Origin: DASYTH01 sp045806965
GTDB taxonomy: Bacteria > Actinomycetota > Actinomycetes > Mycobacteriales > Pseudonocardiaceae
Assembly (NCBI GenBank): GCA_045806965.1
Contig: JBJMIG010000091.1
Location: forward strand, 1-64,000
Length of the DNA stretch: 64,000 bases
Reading direction: 5' to 3'
Of the stretch, positions 47,636 through 55,895 are shown piece by piece; the first letter of the stretch is position 1; every line of letters begins with the position of its first letter. The notes below the pieces were generated by a model, which did not search any database, was not told the DNA's origin, and worked only from the letters and a program-made list of their open reading frames with translations. The translations under genes were made by a program, and so were the position numbers.

Positions 47636-48739
47636 ATGCACACCGCACTGTGCGACCGGCTGGGCATCGAGCACCCGATCGTCGGGTTCACCCCGTCCGA
47701 GCACGTGGCGGCCGCGATCAGCCGGGCCGGCGGGCTCGGTGTGCTCGGCTGCGTCCGGTTCAACGAGGCCGCCGAGCTGGACGCGGCACTGTCCTGGATG
47801 GACCGGAACACCGACGGAAAGCCTTATGGGGTAGACGTTGTCATGCCGGCTACGGTGCCGGCCGAGGGTACCAAGATCGACCTGGACCGGCTGATCCCGG
47901 CGGAGCACAAGGAGTTCGTCGAACGCACCCTGGTCCGGCTCGGCGTGCCGCCTTTGTCCGCGGCGGAGGCGACGCACCCCGGCGTACTCGGCTGGCTGCA
48001 TTCGATCGCCCGGTCCCATGTGGACGTCGCGCTGACGCACCCGATCGCGCTGATCGCCAACGCACTCGGCTCCCCGCCGGCGGACGTGATCGACCTGGCG
48101 CACGGCAAGGGGGTTCCGGTCGCGGCGCTCGCCGGGAAGGCCGAGCACGCCGTTCGGCATGCCGACAGCGGGGTCGATCTTGTTGTGGCGCAGGGGTATG
48201 AGGCCGGTGGGCACACTGGTGAGATCGCCAGTATGGTGCTGGTACCGGAGATCGTGGACGCGGTCGGTGCCCGCGTGCCGGTGCTCGCGGCCGGCGGGAT
48301 CGGCAGCGGCCGGCAGATCGTCGCGGCCATGGCACTCGGAGCGGTTGGCGCCTGGATGGGCTCGTTCTGGCTGACCACGGCGGAGTACCGGCAGACCATG
48401 GGCGAATCCGCGCTGCAACCGGCCCTGTTGCGCGCCGGCTCGGGCGACACGGTCCGGTCGCGGATCTACTCCGGCAAGCCTGCCCGGCTGCTCAGGTCGC
48501 GGTGGACCGATGCCTGGGCGGCGCCGGACGCGCCGGAGCCGCTACCCATGCCGTTGCAGAACCTGCTGGTCGGAGAGGCACATCAGCGGTTGATGCGCTC
48601 GGCGGACCCTGGCGTGGTCGCCATGCCGGTCGGCCAGATCGTCGGGCGGATGAACGAGATCGTGCCGGTGGCCGAGGCGATGGCGAACCTGCTCGCCGAC
48701 GTGAGGGCGACCTTGTCCACATTGGACAAGTTGGGCTAA
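47636..48739 (+). CDS. Nitronate monooxygenase-like flavoprotein
   Basis: FMN-dependent TIM barrel of 367 residues in the 2-nitropropane dioxygenase/IpdC superfamily. It has HPIVGFTPSEHVAAAISRAGGLGVLG, VDLVVAQGYEAGGHTGE, and VPVLAAGGIGSGRQIVAAMALGAVGAWMGS. The ATG lies two bases after fadD19, so the two are very likely co-transcribed under KstR. It is distinct from IpdC in this window. A double-bond reduction or epoxide/peroxide handling on a steroid intermediate is possible; the function is unknown. Confidence 0.85.
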   Translation: MHTALCDRLGIEHPIVGFTPSEHVAAAISRAGGLGVLGCVRFNEAAELDAALSWMDRNTDGKPYGVDVVMPATVPAEGTKIDLDRLIPAEHKEFVERTLVRLGVPPLSAAEATHPGVLGWLHSIARSHVDVALTHPIALIANALGSPPADVIDLAHGKGVPVAALAGKAEHAVRHADSGVDLVVAQGYEAGGHTGEIASMVLVPEIVDAVGARVPVLAAGGIGSGRQIVAAMALGAVGAWMGSFWLTTAEYRQTMGESALQPALLRAGSGDTVRSRIYSGKPARLLRSRWTDAWAAPDAPEPLPMPLQNLLVGEAHQRLMRSADPGVVAMPVGQIVGRMNEIVPVAEAMANLLADVRATLSTLDKLG

Positions 48740-49014
48740 CCCTCCACGGCCGGGTCAACCACGACCTGGTCGCGGCACAGCCGGCCGGCCCGGTAGAGCA
48801 CATCGGCCAGATCGCTCCAGTCCGCGGCACCCACCTCACCGGTGATCACTTTGGGTAGCAACGAGGGGATGGAGTGCGTCAGTTGCCGCAGCGCGTACAC
48901 CACATCCACCTGCTCAGGTGTGGCACTGGTAGTCGGCGTCCGGTCAGTTGTTCTGGCGAGCACGAGCGGGGCGGGCACCGTGGGTGAGTAGAGTCGGCTT
49001 TCCGATGTAGCCAT
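48736..49014 (-). CDS. Conserved small hypothetical protein beside an HTH/DUF397 pair
   Basis: Unrecognised protein of about 92 residues, with no signal or membrane segment; the C-terminal half is helical (EQVDVVYALRQLTHSIPSLLPKVITGE). ATG 49014 is taken since AGGA lies 9 bases upstream; GTG 49053 or ATG 49023 are alternatives. Small genes of this sort often lie upstream of actinomycete HTH/DUF397 modules, which suggests a link with the divergent regulator. Its last bases overlap the end of the convergent flavoprotein gene. Confidence 0.5.
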   Translation of the reverse strand: MATSESRLYSPTVPAPLVLARTTDRTPTTSATPEQVDVVYALRQLTHSIPSLLPKVITGEVGAADWSDLADVLYRAGRLCRDQVVVDPAVEG

Positions 49015-49157
49015 GACCAACATCCTGATAACGTGGGATGTGAGTTCGTCCACCGTTGATGCAACAAGTTGGACTCTACGAACGCAAGCGGAGGCCTATC
49101 ACCCGTCTGGGTGGTTCCTGTGTGCAGGGTGTAGCTGAACCGGGAAAGGTAGCAGCT

Positions 49158-50051
49158 GTGGACGTCTCATCGGTTCCGCCGGCACTCAGGTCTGGCACGC
49201 CGGCGCTGTTCAAGCGCACCATCGCGCTGTCGTTGCAGCGCTGGCGCAAGGATGCCGGTCTCGCCCAGCGCGACGCCGCGAAACGGTTGGACCGCACACC
49301 ACAGCACATCAGCAACCTGGAGAGCGGCGAGCGCCTGCCGAGTGCCGCTGACTTGGAGCTGCTTCTCGACCTGTACCGTAAGCCGGACCGTATCCCGTTC
49401 ATGCGTGAACTGCTGGCCGCCGCCAAACGTGCCCGAAACTGGTGGGTCGCGCTGTCCGGCGCGGTTCCCAAATGGTTCGACCTCTATCTGGGTCTCGAGT
49501 CAGGTGCCGCCGAATTGATGACGTTCGAGGCGATGCTCGTCCCGGGCCTGCTGCAGACCCAGGAATACGCCGAAGCGGTGATCCGCGGGAATCCGGATCT
49601 GTCCGATGCCCAGGTGGCCCAACTCGTGAAGCTGCGTCTCGGTCGGCAGCAGATTCTCGATCGCGAGGAGGACCCGGTGAACTTGTGGGCGGTGATGGAT
49701 GAGTCGGTGCTGTACCGGCAATACGGCGACGGTGCGACGATGTACCGCCAGCTCAGGCATCTGCTCGACATGGCCGAACGGCCGCGGGTCGAGATTCAGG
49801 TCCTGCCGTTGGATGCCGGGGCGACGCTGGCTCAGCAGGGCGGAAGCTTCATGGTCATGACATTCCCATCGGCAATGGAGAATGATCCTGGCCTCGTCTA
49901 CTTGGAACTGCTCACGGGTGGACGGTACCTCGAGGACCCCTCGGAGATATCGGAGTATCGGCGGGCCATGGCAAATTTACATGAGCAGGCCAGTGATCCG
50001 AGGAGCTCTGAGGAGATAATTGAGCGAGCGATGAAGGAGGTGAAATCATGA
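49158..50051 (+). CDS. XRE-family HTH regulator with DUF5753 domain
   Basis: DNA-binding protein of 297 residues. It has an N-terminal XRE helix-turn-helix (LSLQRWRKDAGLAQRDAAKRLDRTPQHISNLESGER) and a C-terminal DUF5753 sensor-like domain (EAMLVPGLLQTQEYAEAVIRG; MDESVLYRQYGDGATMYRQLRHLL; QVLPLDAGATLAQQGGSFMVMTFP). The GTG at 49158 has AAAGG about 9 bases upstream and agrees with the usual family length; an ATG 34 codons earlier adds an unlikely tail. It is coupled to a DUF397 gene. These pairs are abundant in actinomycetes and relate to development. Confidence 0.87.
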   Translation: MDVSSVPPALRSGTPALFKRTIALSLQRWRKDAGLAQRDAAKRLDRTPQHISNLESGERLPSAADLELLLDLYRKPDRIPFMRELLAAAKRARNWWVALSGAVPKWFDLYLGLESGAAELMTFEAMLVPGLLQTQEYAEAVIRGNPDLSDAQVAQLVKLRLGRQQILDREEDPVNLWAVMDESVLYRQYGDGATMYRQLRHLLDMAERPRVEIQVLPLDAGATLAQQGGSFMVMTFPSAMENDPGLVYLELLTGGRYLEDPSEISEYRRAMANLHEQASDPRSSEEIIERAMKEVKS

Positions 50052-50254
50052 CCGACAGCGCTGTCCGCTGGCACGATGTGCCATTCCGCAAGTCCAGTTT
50101 CAGCGGGTCGAGTGGCGGGAACTGCGTCGAGGTCGCGGTGGCCGACGCCCTGTTTGGCCTACGCGACTCGAAGAATCCGACGGGCCCCGTTCTCGCCGTG
50201 GCAGCCAGCCACGGGTGTTTGTTCCTGACTGCCGTCAAGGCGGCGACACTGTGA
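50048..50254 (+). CDS. DUF397 protein
   Basis: 68-residue DUF397 protein with the family pattern WHDVPFRKSSFSGSSGGNCVEVAV, then ALFGLRDSKNPTGPVL. The ATG at 50048 overlaps the regulator's stop (ATGA), and AAGGAGG lies just upstream. It is the usual partner of the DUF5753 regulator: a small acidic modulator that antagonises or tunes it in Streptomyces (BldB/WhiJ-type systems). Confidence 0.9.
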   Translation: MTDSAVRWHDVPFRKSSFSGSSGGNCVEVAVADALFGLRDSKNPTGPVLAVAASHGCLFLTAVKAATL

Positions 50255-50371
50255 CACCGTAGCTCCGAACTCACGACGGATGCCCCGACCCGGAACCGAC
50301 CAATGCCTCCAGGTCGGGGCGCCCCATAGGGCACCACGACCGTCCGAGCGGGCAGCGGACACCGGCCCGTC

Positions 50372-50400
50372 GCCGAGCACGAGACTCGCGCCTGTCAGAC
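50372..50400. repeat. Degenerate copy of the 21-bp intergenic repeat
   Basis: GAGACTCGCG flanked by GCCGAGCAC, then a partial second AGACTCGCG. It is in the same orientation as the array at 30023 and again lies between convergent genes (DUF397 and DUF5302). Confidence 0.5.
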
Positions 50401-50418
50401 TCGCGAGAGGCTGCGTAC

Positions 50419-50613
50419 TCAGCCGCCGCTCTTGCGGCGGAAGGTGCGCCGGCCGGCGGCCGGACCGTGCGTCTCGTGGATCTTCGACGAGCCGTCCGCG
50501 TGGTTCTCCCGGGCCTTGGCCTTGGCCTGCTTGCGCTCCAGGGCCTCACGGAACTGGGCCCGGACATCCTGCTCGGCCGGCTGCGCGCCGTCCTCATCCT
50601 GAGGTTCAGGCAT
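50419..50613 (-). CDS. DUF5302 small protein
   Basis: 64-residue charged protein of the DUF5302 family. The core FREALERKQAKAKARENH is followed by SSKIHETHGPA and the basic tail RRTFRRKSGG. It is common in actinobacteria, with no known function; probably cytoplasmic and largely helical. It lies just upstream (in its own direction) of the HTH/DUF397 pair's 3' end and is separate from fadD17. Confidence 0.8.
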   Translation of the reverse strand: MPEPQDEDGAQPAEQDVRAQFREALERKQAKAKARENHADGSSKIHETHGPAAGRRTFRRKSGG

Positions 50614-50646
50614 GGTTCCGCCTCCCGATGCGCGTGCGTGACCGGC

Positions 50647-52299
50647 TCAGCCTCGCACGGGTCGTGTCCTGCCGTCGAGTTGGTTCGGGGCGTTTTCAGC
50701 CGTAAGTGGCCGGTATCGCAGCTCCTTGCCGGACCGCCACCAGACCGGGTCGGCGCACCGCCAGCTCTGCGTGGACAGGATACGGCGCAGCACCTTGTGC
50801 GTCGGCGTGCGGGGCAGGCGCCGCGCCACCCGGATGAACGTCGGCACCTGCTTGGGCCCCAGATCCGTTTGCGCGGCAAGGAATCTGGCGAAAGCGTCCG
50901 GGTTGAACGTGGCCGGCGGACGGAACACCAACGCGGCCATCACCGCGTCGCCCGCGGTGGCGTCCGGCACCGCGTACACCGCCACGTCGGTGATGTCAGG
51001 ATGGCGCAGCAGGATCCGCTCGATCGGCGCGGTGCCGAGGTTCTCCCCGTCCACCCGCAGCCACTCGCCGGTGCGGCCGTAGAAGTAGCAGAAGTCGCGC
51101 TCGTCGCGGTAGGCGAGGTCGCCGCTCCAGAACATGCCGTCCCGAATCCGCTGCCCGTCCGCGGCCGAGTCGCCGTAGTAGCCCGCGAACAGCGCCACGC
51201 CGTTGGTCCGGACCAACTCGCCGACCGCCTCGTCGGCGTTGGACAGCCGGCCGTCCGGGTCGAACCTGGCCGGCGGGCAGGGCGCCGAGGTCTCCGGGTG
51301 CAGGATGGTCACGCCGTCGCCCAGTTGGCCGAGCGAGCCGGGCGGCAGGTCCGGCGGGCGGAGCAGGGTGATGCCGCCCTCGGTCGAGCCGTACGAGTCG
51401 ACGACGCGGCAACCGAAGCGCTTGGCGAACTCGGCCACATCCCGCTCCGCGGCCTCGTTTCCGAACATCATCCGCAGCGGGTTGTCCGCATCGTCCGGCT
51501 GCTGCGGTGTGGTCAGCACGTAGGACAGCGGCTTCCCCACGTAGTTCGCGTACGTGACGCCGAACTTCCGGACATCGTCGAGGAACCCCGAAGCCGAGAA
51601 CCGCCGGCGCAGCGCCAGGGTGGCGCCCGCGGCCAGGCCGGGCGCCCAGCCGGCCATGATCGCGTTGGAGTGGAACATCGGCATGGACAGGTACACCGTG
51701 TCCGCTGGGCCGAGACCGAAGCGCTCGGCGAGCAACACCCCGGGAGCGGTGATCTTGCGATGCGTACAACGCACCGCCTTCGGCTCCCCGCTGGTGCCGG
51801 AGGTGAAGATCAGCATGAGCAGGTCGTCCGGCTCCGCCGGCACCGGGTCGAGTGGCCGGAGCCGGTGGGCGAACAGGGACATGTGCCAGGCGGCCGTGTC
51901 GGTGTCCATCACCCGGCCGGCAGCCGCGCCGAGGTCGAGGTCGTCGAGCAGTTCGACGTAGCGGCTCTCGGTGACCACCACCTGGCAGTCGGTCAGTCGG
52001 ACATCTCGGGCCAGCGCCTCGCCCCGGCGGGTGGTGTTCAGCCCGACCAGGACCGCACCGCTCAGGGCCGCGCCGCCGAGCAGGAAGGAGAACTCGGGCA
52101 CGTTGTCCAGCAGCACACCGACGTGGAACGGGCCCGGCCGGCGCAGTGAGCGCAGCAGCGCGGCCCGGTCCGCGCACTCCTGCACGTGCTCCGCCCAGGT
52201 CAGACTCTGTTCCTCGAACCTGAGACCGCAGTGGAAGTCGTTGGCCCTGGCCAGCAACAGCTCGGTCACCGTCGGTGCTGGCTGGCCGGGCTGCGCCAT
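50647..52299 (-). CDS. fadD17: Steroid side-chain acyl-CoA ligase FadD17
   Basis: ANL-type ligase of 550 residues whose N-terminus (TVTELLLARANDFHCGLRFE; VGVLLDNVPEFSFLLGGAALSGAVLVGLNTTRRGEAL) matches mycobacterial FadD17, which acts on steroid side-chain acids. The P-loop is FTSGTSGEPKAVRCTH; the last part has TPTHKVLRRIL with the catalytic Lys. The ATG has AGGAG 6 bases upstream. It is last in fadE26-fadE27-fadD17, as in Rv3504-Rv3506. Confidence 0.9.
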   Translation of the reverse strand: MAQPGQPAPTVTELLLARANDFHCGLRFEEQSLTWAEHVQECADRAALLRSLRRPGPFHVGVLLDNVPEFSFLLGGAALSGAVLVGLNTTRRGEALARDVRLTDCQVVVTESRYVELLDDLDLGAAAGRVMDTDTAAWHMSLFAHRLRPLDPVPAEPDDLLMLIFTSGTSGEPKAVRCTHRKITAPGVLLAERFGLGPADTVYLSMPMFHSNAIMAGWAPGLAAGATLALRRRFSASGFLDDVRKFGVTYANYVGKPLSYVLTTPQQPDDADNPLRMMFGNEAAERDVAEFAKRFGCRVVDSYGSTEGGITLLRPPDLPPGSLGQLGDGVTILHPETSAPCPPARFDPDGRLSNADEAVGELVRTNGVALFAGYYGDSAADGQRIRDGMFWSGDLAYRDERDFCYFYGRTGEWLRVDGENLGTAPIERILLRHPDITDVAVYAVPDATAGDAVMAALVFRPPATFNPDAFARFLAAQTDLGPKQVPTFIRVARRLPRTPTHKVLRRILSTQSWRCADPVWWRSGKELRYRPLTAENAPNQLDGRTRPVRG

Positions 52300-52313
52300 G
52301 CAGGTCTCCTGGT

Positions 52314-53435
52314 CTACGCGGGTTCCGCGGCGAGGGTCGAGCCGATCCGTCGAAGCTGGGCCGTGGCCCCTCCCAAGCTGAACTCGTTGCGCTTTGCTGC
52401 CACAAAATACCGGTTTAGGGGGTACTCCATGTCAATACCTACCCCACCATGAATGTGTACCGCGGTGTGCGCGACCCGGTGTCCGGCGTCCGCGGCCCAG
52501 AACTTCGCGGTGGCGACCTCGCTCGACGCCGGCATCCCGCCCGCCACCCGCCAGGCCGCCTGCCACAGCGTCAACCGGACCGCCTCGACGTCGATGTACG
52601 CGTCCGCAAGGCGTTGCGCCACCGCTTGGAACGTCCCAATTGGACGGTCGAACTGCACGCGCCGGCTCGCGTAGGCCGAGGTGAGCTCGAGTGCGCGCTC
52701 GAGGACGCCGAGTTGGCCGGCGCACAACCCGATCGTCGCCCTGGTCTGGATCATCTGGACAGTTCGTGCGCCATAGTCAATTCCCCCTAGTAGCCGGGTG
52801 GTGTCGAGCCCTACCTCGTCGAGCTCGAGCAACGCCGCGCTGTCCCCGTCGACGATCTCCTGGCGCCGCACGGTTGCCCCGGAGTCGTGCGGGGAGACCA
52901 GGAACACCGCCACCCCGTGCCCGGTGTCGGCCGGTACCAGGAACAGGTCGGCGATCGGTCCGGCGGGGACCGTTGTCTTCGTGCCGGAGAGCCACCACCG
53001 CTCGCCCGCCAGGCTGGCTCTGGTGAGCGGTTTCCCCGGGTCGTCGCCGGCATCCTCGGCCAGTGCGCCGGTGAGCACCAGCTCACCGGCGGCCGCCGGC
53101 CGTGCCCACCGGTCGACCTGAGCCGGCGTGCCAAGCTCGGCGATCGTCGCGGCGGCCGTCACGATCGACGCCAGGTAGGGCACCGGCGCCACCGCGCGGC
53201 CCAGTTCGACCAGCACCGAGCATTGTTCGAGCAGGCCGTATCCGGAGCCGCCCACACTGGCGGGCAGGGCCGCGGCGAGGACGCCGGCCTCGGCCAGCTC
53301 CGTCCACAGGGCACGGTCGAAGCGGTCCGGGCCGGACTCGACGGCGCGCAGCCGCTGTTCGGTGACGCGGTCCGCGACGATCTCCCGCACCAGGCCGGAC
53401 AGGTCCCGCTGTGCCTCGGTGTATCCGAAGTCCAC
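52314..53435 (-). CDS. fadE27: Acyl-CoA dehydrogenase subunit FadE27 (ChsE5)
   Basis: Second subunit of the alpha2beta2 steroid acyl-CoA dehydrogenase ChsE4-ChsE5, which introduces the side-chain double bond in the C26 CoA ester. It has 373 residues, with VDFGYTEAQRDLSGLVREIV at the start, FDRPIGTFQAVAQRLADAYID near 270 and HIHGGVGIDMEYPLNRYFVAAKR near the end. The GTG has GGAGA 5 bases upstream. Between it and fadE26 lie 64 bases made of 14-bp repeats. Confidence 0.9.
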   Translation of the reverse strand: MDFGYTEAQRDLSGLVREIVADRVTEQRLRAVESGPDRFDRALWTELAEAGVLAAALPASVGGSGYGLLEQCSVLVELGRAVAPVPYLASIVTAAATIAELGTPAQVDRWARPAAAGELVLTGALAEDAGDDPGKPLTRASLAGERWWLSGTKTTVPAGPIADLFLVPADTGHGVAVFLVSPHDSGATVRRQEIVDGDSAALLELDEVGLDTTRLLGGIDYGARTVQMIQTRATIGLCAGQLGVLERALELTSAYASRRVQFDRPIGTFQAVAQRLADAYIDVEAVRLTLWQAAWRVAGGMPASSEVATAKFWAADAGHRVAHTAVHIHGGVGIDMEYPLNRYFVAAKRNEFSLGGATAQLRRIGSTLAAEPA

Positions 53436-53504
53436 GTTGTCTCCTCAGCGTTGTCTGGTCAGCGTTGTCCGGTCAGGTTGTCTCGTCGCCGTTGTCTCTT
53501 CAAC
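53436..53504. repeat. 14-bp tandem repeat, five copies, between fadE27 and fadE26
   Basis: Units with consensus GTTGTCTSGTCAGC at 53436-53449, 53450-53463, 53464-53476 (one base short), 53477-53490 and 53491-53504. The array fills the whole gap and includes the last codons of fadE26. It would be transcribed as a repeat in the intercistronic mRNA. Confidence 0.85.
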
Positions 53505-54681
53505 GTTTGGCATGCGGCAGGCCGAGTCCCACCACGGCCACGATGTCGCGCTGCACCTCGTTGGTCCCGCCGCCGAAGGTGAGGATCAGCGCGGCGCGGT
53601 GCATCCGTTCGATCCGGCCGCGCAGCAACGCACCGGGCGAGCCGGTGCGCACACAGGCCCCCGGGCCGAGCACCTCCATCAGCAGCCGGTAGGCCTCGAT
53701 GGCGAACTCGGTGCCGAACACCTTGGTGGCCGAGGCGTGCGCCGGGCTCAGTCCCTGCCCGGCGCCGGCGGCGATCCGCCAGTTCACCAGCTTCAGGAAC
53801 TCGGCCTTGGCGTGTACCCGGGCCAGGTGCAGCTGCACCCACTCCTGGTCGATCACTCGGCGACCATCCGGCAGTTTCGTTGCCTGCGCCCATTCCCGCA
53901 CCTCACGTAGGGCGGACCGGACCGGCGCCGCCGAGGTGAGCGCCACCCGCTCGTGGTTGAGCTGGTTGGTGATCAGGGGCCAGCCCTGGTTCGGCGCACC
54001 GACCAGCGCCGTGGCCGGCACCCGAACGTCGGAGTAGTAGGTGGCGCTGGTGCCGGGTCCGGCCATGGTGCGCACCGGCGTCCAGGAGAAGCCGGGGGCG
54101 TCGGTCGGCACGATCAGGATGGAGAGACCCTTGTGCTTGGCGGCGTCCGGGTCGGTGCGACAGGCCAGCCAGACGTAGTCGGCATACTGGATCAGGCTGG
54201 TCCACATCTTCTGACCGTTGATCACGTAGTGGTCGCCGTCCCTGATCGCCCTGGTGCGCAGCGCGGCGAGGTCGGTGCCGGCCTCCGGTTCCGAGTAGCC
54301 GATCGAGAAATGCAGCCGACCGGCGGCGATCCTGGGCAGGTAGAACGACTTCTGCTCGGGCGTACCGAACTTCATGATCGTCGGACCGACGGTGTTGATG
54401 GTCAGGAACGGCACCGGCACGCCGGCGACCGCCGCCTCGTCGGTGAAGATGAGCTGGTCGATCATCGAGCCGTCGCGGCCGCCGTAGTCGCTCGGCCAGC
54501 CAAGCCCGAGCCAGCCGTCGGCGCCGAGTTGGCCGACCACCTCCTTGTACACCGTGCCGTCGCCGTACTCGCCGCCGTCCGAGGTCAGCGCCGCGCGCCG
54601 CTCGGGGGTGATCAGCTCGGCGAAGTAGGCGCGGAGCTCGAGACGCAGCCGCTCCTGCTCCTCGGTGAAGGCGATGCGCAC
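53500..54681 (-). CDS. fadE26: Acyl-CoA dehydrogenase subunit FadE26 (ChsE4)
   Basis: First subunit of ChsE4-ChsE5, 393 residues. It carries LGWPSDYGGRDGSMIDQLIFTDE, FSIGYSEPEAGTDLAALRT, NGQKMWTSLIQYADYVWLACRTD and, near the end, LTFGGGTNEVQRDIVAVVGLGLP. In the Mycobacterium heterotetramer the FAD sites lie between the two subunit types. The GTG at 54681 is chosen for GGAGG 7 bases upstream and lies 14 bases from a KstR box. It heads the fadE26-fadE27-fadD17 operon, divergent from the adh-mce4 operon. Confidence 0.9.
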   Translation of the reverse strand: MRIAFTEEQERLRLELRAYFAELITPERRAALTSDGGEYGDGTVYKEVVGQLGADGWLGLGWPSDYGGRDGSMIDQLIFTDEAAVAGVPVPFLTINTVGPTIMKFGTPEQKSFYLPRIAAGRLHFSIGYSEPEAGTDLAALRTRAIRDGDHYVINGQKMWTSLIQYADYVWLACRTDPDAAKHKGLSILIVPTDAPGFSWTPVRTMAGPGTSATYYSDVRVPATALVGAPNQGWPLITNQLNHERVALTSAAPVRSALREVREWAQATKLPDGRRVIDQEWVQLHLARVHAKAEFLKLVNWRIAAGAGQGLSPAHASATKVFGTEFAIEAYRLLMEVLGPGACVRTGSPGALLRGRIERMHRAALILTFGGGTNEVQRDIVAVVGLGLPHAKR

Positions 54682-54695
54682 CAGACACCTCCATG

Positions 54696-54709
54696 TGCAA
54701 CCTGTTCTA
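54696..54709 (-). promoter_or_regulatory. KstR operator of fadE26 operon
   Basis: Minus-strand TAGAACAGGTTGCA fits TnnAACnnGTTnnA fully. It lies 14 bases before the fadE26 GTG, with GGAGG between. Confidence 0.8.
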
Positions 54710-54750
54710 TCCATGCTTAGCCTAGAGGACCTGCGCGCCTTGCCCCATAC

Positions 54751-54768
54751 GAGAACACGTTCTAGTCT
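54751..54768 (+). promoter_or_regulatory. KstR operator and -10 of the adh-mce4 operon
   Basis: GAGAACACGTTCTA (54751-54764) fits the KstR consensus except for the first base. TAGTCT (54763-54768) overlaps it as a -10. The start codon is 41 bases further on, so this transcript has a leader with GAGGAG before the ATG. Confidence 0.75.
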
Positions 54769-54809
54769 TGGGTCGGCAGCGGACCCGGCACGCTCGACGA
54801 GGAGCCCTG

Positions 54810-55895
54810 ATGAAAGCGGCCGTACTCAACCGGATCGGGGACACCAAGCTCGAGCTCCGCGACGACGTGCTCACCACGGACGTCGGCCCTCGGGAGATCC
54901 GGATCCAGGTCAAGGCAACCGGGGTCTGCCACAGCGACCTGTCCGCGATGGACGGCACATTGCCCGCGCTGGCGCCGGGGATCATCGGGCACGAGGGTGC
55001 CGGGGTGGTGCTCGAGGCCGGCGGGCTCGTCGACCGGTTCGCCCCGGGCGACCACGTGATCGTCACGTTCGTGCCGCCCTGCGGCGGTTGTCCGAACTGC
55101 CTTCGCGGGCAACCGCATCTCTGCGCGATCCATGCGATCGCCGCGTTCACCACGCCCCGGTTCCGGCTCGGCGAGACCCCGGTGTTCGGCTATGCCGGGC
55201 TCGGCACGTTCGCCGAGGAGCTGGTGGTGCCGGCGGACGGCGCCGTGAAGATCGCCGAGGACATCCCGTTCGAGATCGCCGCGCTGGTCGCCTGCGGGGT
55301 GACGACCGGAGTCGGCGCGGTCGTCAACACGGCGAAGGTGGAGCCCGGGTCGACCGTCGCGGTGATCGGCTGCGGCGGGGTGGGCATCTCGGTGATCCAG
55401 GGCGCGCGGCTGGCCGGCGCCGCGCAGATCATCGCGGTGGACCCGGTGCCCGGCAAGCAGGAGACCGCGCGGCGCTTCGGCGCCACGCACGCCACCACAC
55501 CGGAGGGCCTGGCCGCGCTGAACGCGGAGCTGGCCGCAAACATGGGCTTCGACTACGCCTTCGACGTGGTCGGCATCCCGGCCACGATCCGGGCCGCCTG
55601 GGACCACGCCCGGCGTGGCGGCACCGTGGTCGTGGTCGGTGCCGGCCGGGCGGACGCGATGGTCGAGTTCAGCGCGCAGGAGTTGTTCCTGCACGACAAG
55701 CGGTTGCTCGGCTCGTTCTACGGCGGCGCGCACGTGGCCAGGGACTACCAGCGGCTGCTCGGGCTGTGGCGGGCCGGCCGACTCGACCTGGCCGGCATGA
55801 TCAGCCGGCGGATCACCCTGGACGAGATCAACGACGGCATCCAGGCCCTGCGCGAGCCGGGTGACCTGATCCGGCAGATCGTCACTTTCCCGTGA
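54810..55895 (+). CDS. Zinc-dependent alcohol dehydrogenase
   Basis: Medium-chain zinc alcohol dehydrogenase of 361 residues. The catalytic zinc site is GVCHSDLS (Cys-x-Ser/Asp) with GHEGAGVV; the structural zinc Cys cluster is PPCGGCPNCLRGQPHLC; the NAD motif is VIGCGGVGISVIQGARLAG. The ATG has GAGGAG 6 bases upstream. It is first in a run that ends with the mce4 transporter and sits behind a KstR box. A plausible substrate is the C26 alcohol made by CYP125, or a steroid hydroxyl group; inferred from position only. Confidence 0.88.
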   Translation: MKAAVLNRIGDTKLELRDDVLTTDVGPREIRIQVKATGVCHSDLSAMDGTLPALAPGIIGHEGAGVVLEAGGLVDRFAPGDHVIVTFVPPCGGCPNCLRGQPHLCAIHAIAAFTTPRFRLGETPVFGYAGLGTFAEELVVPADGAVKIAEDIPFEIAALVACGVTTGVGAVVNTAKVEPGSTVAVIGCGGVGISVIQGARLAGAAQIIAVDPVPGKQETARRFGATHATTPEGLAALNAELAANMGFDYAFDVVGIPATIRAAWDHARRGGTVVVVGAGRADAMVEFSAQELFLHDKRLLGSFYGGAHVARDYQRLLGLWRAGRLDLAGMISRRITLDEINDGIQALREPGDLIRQIVTFP

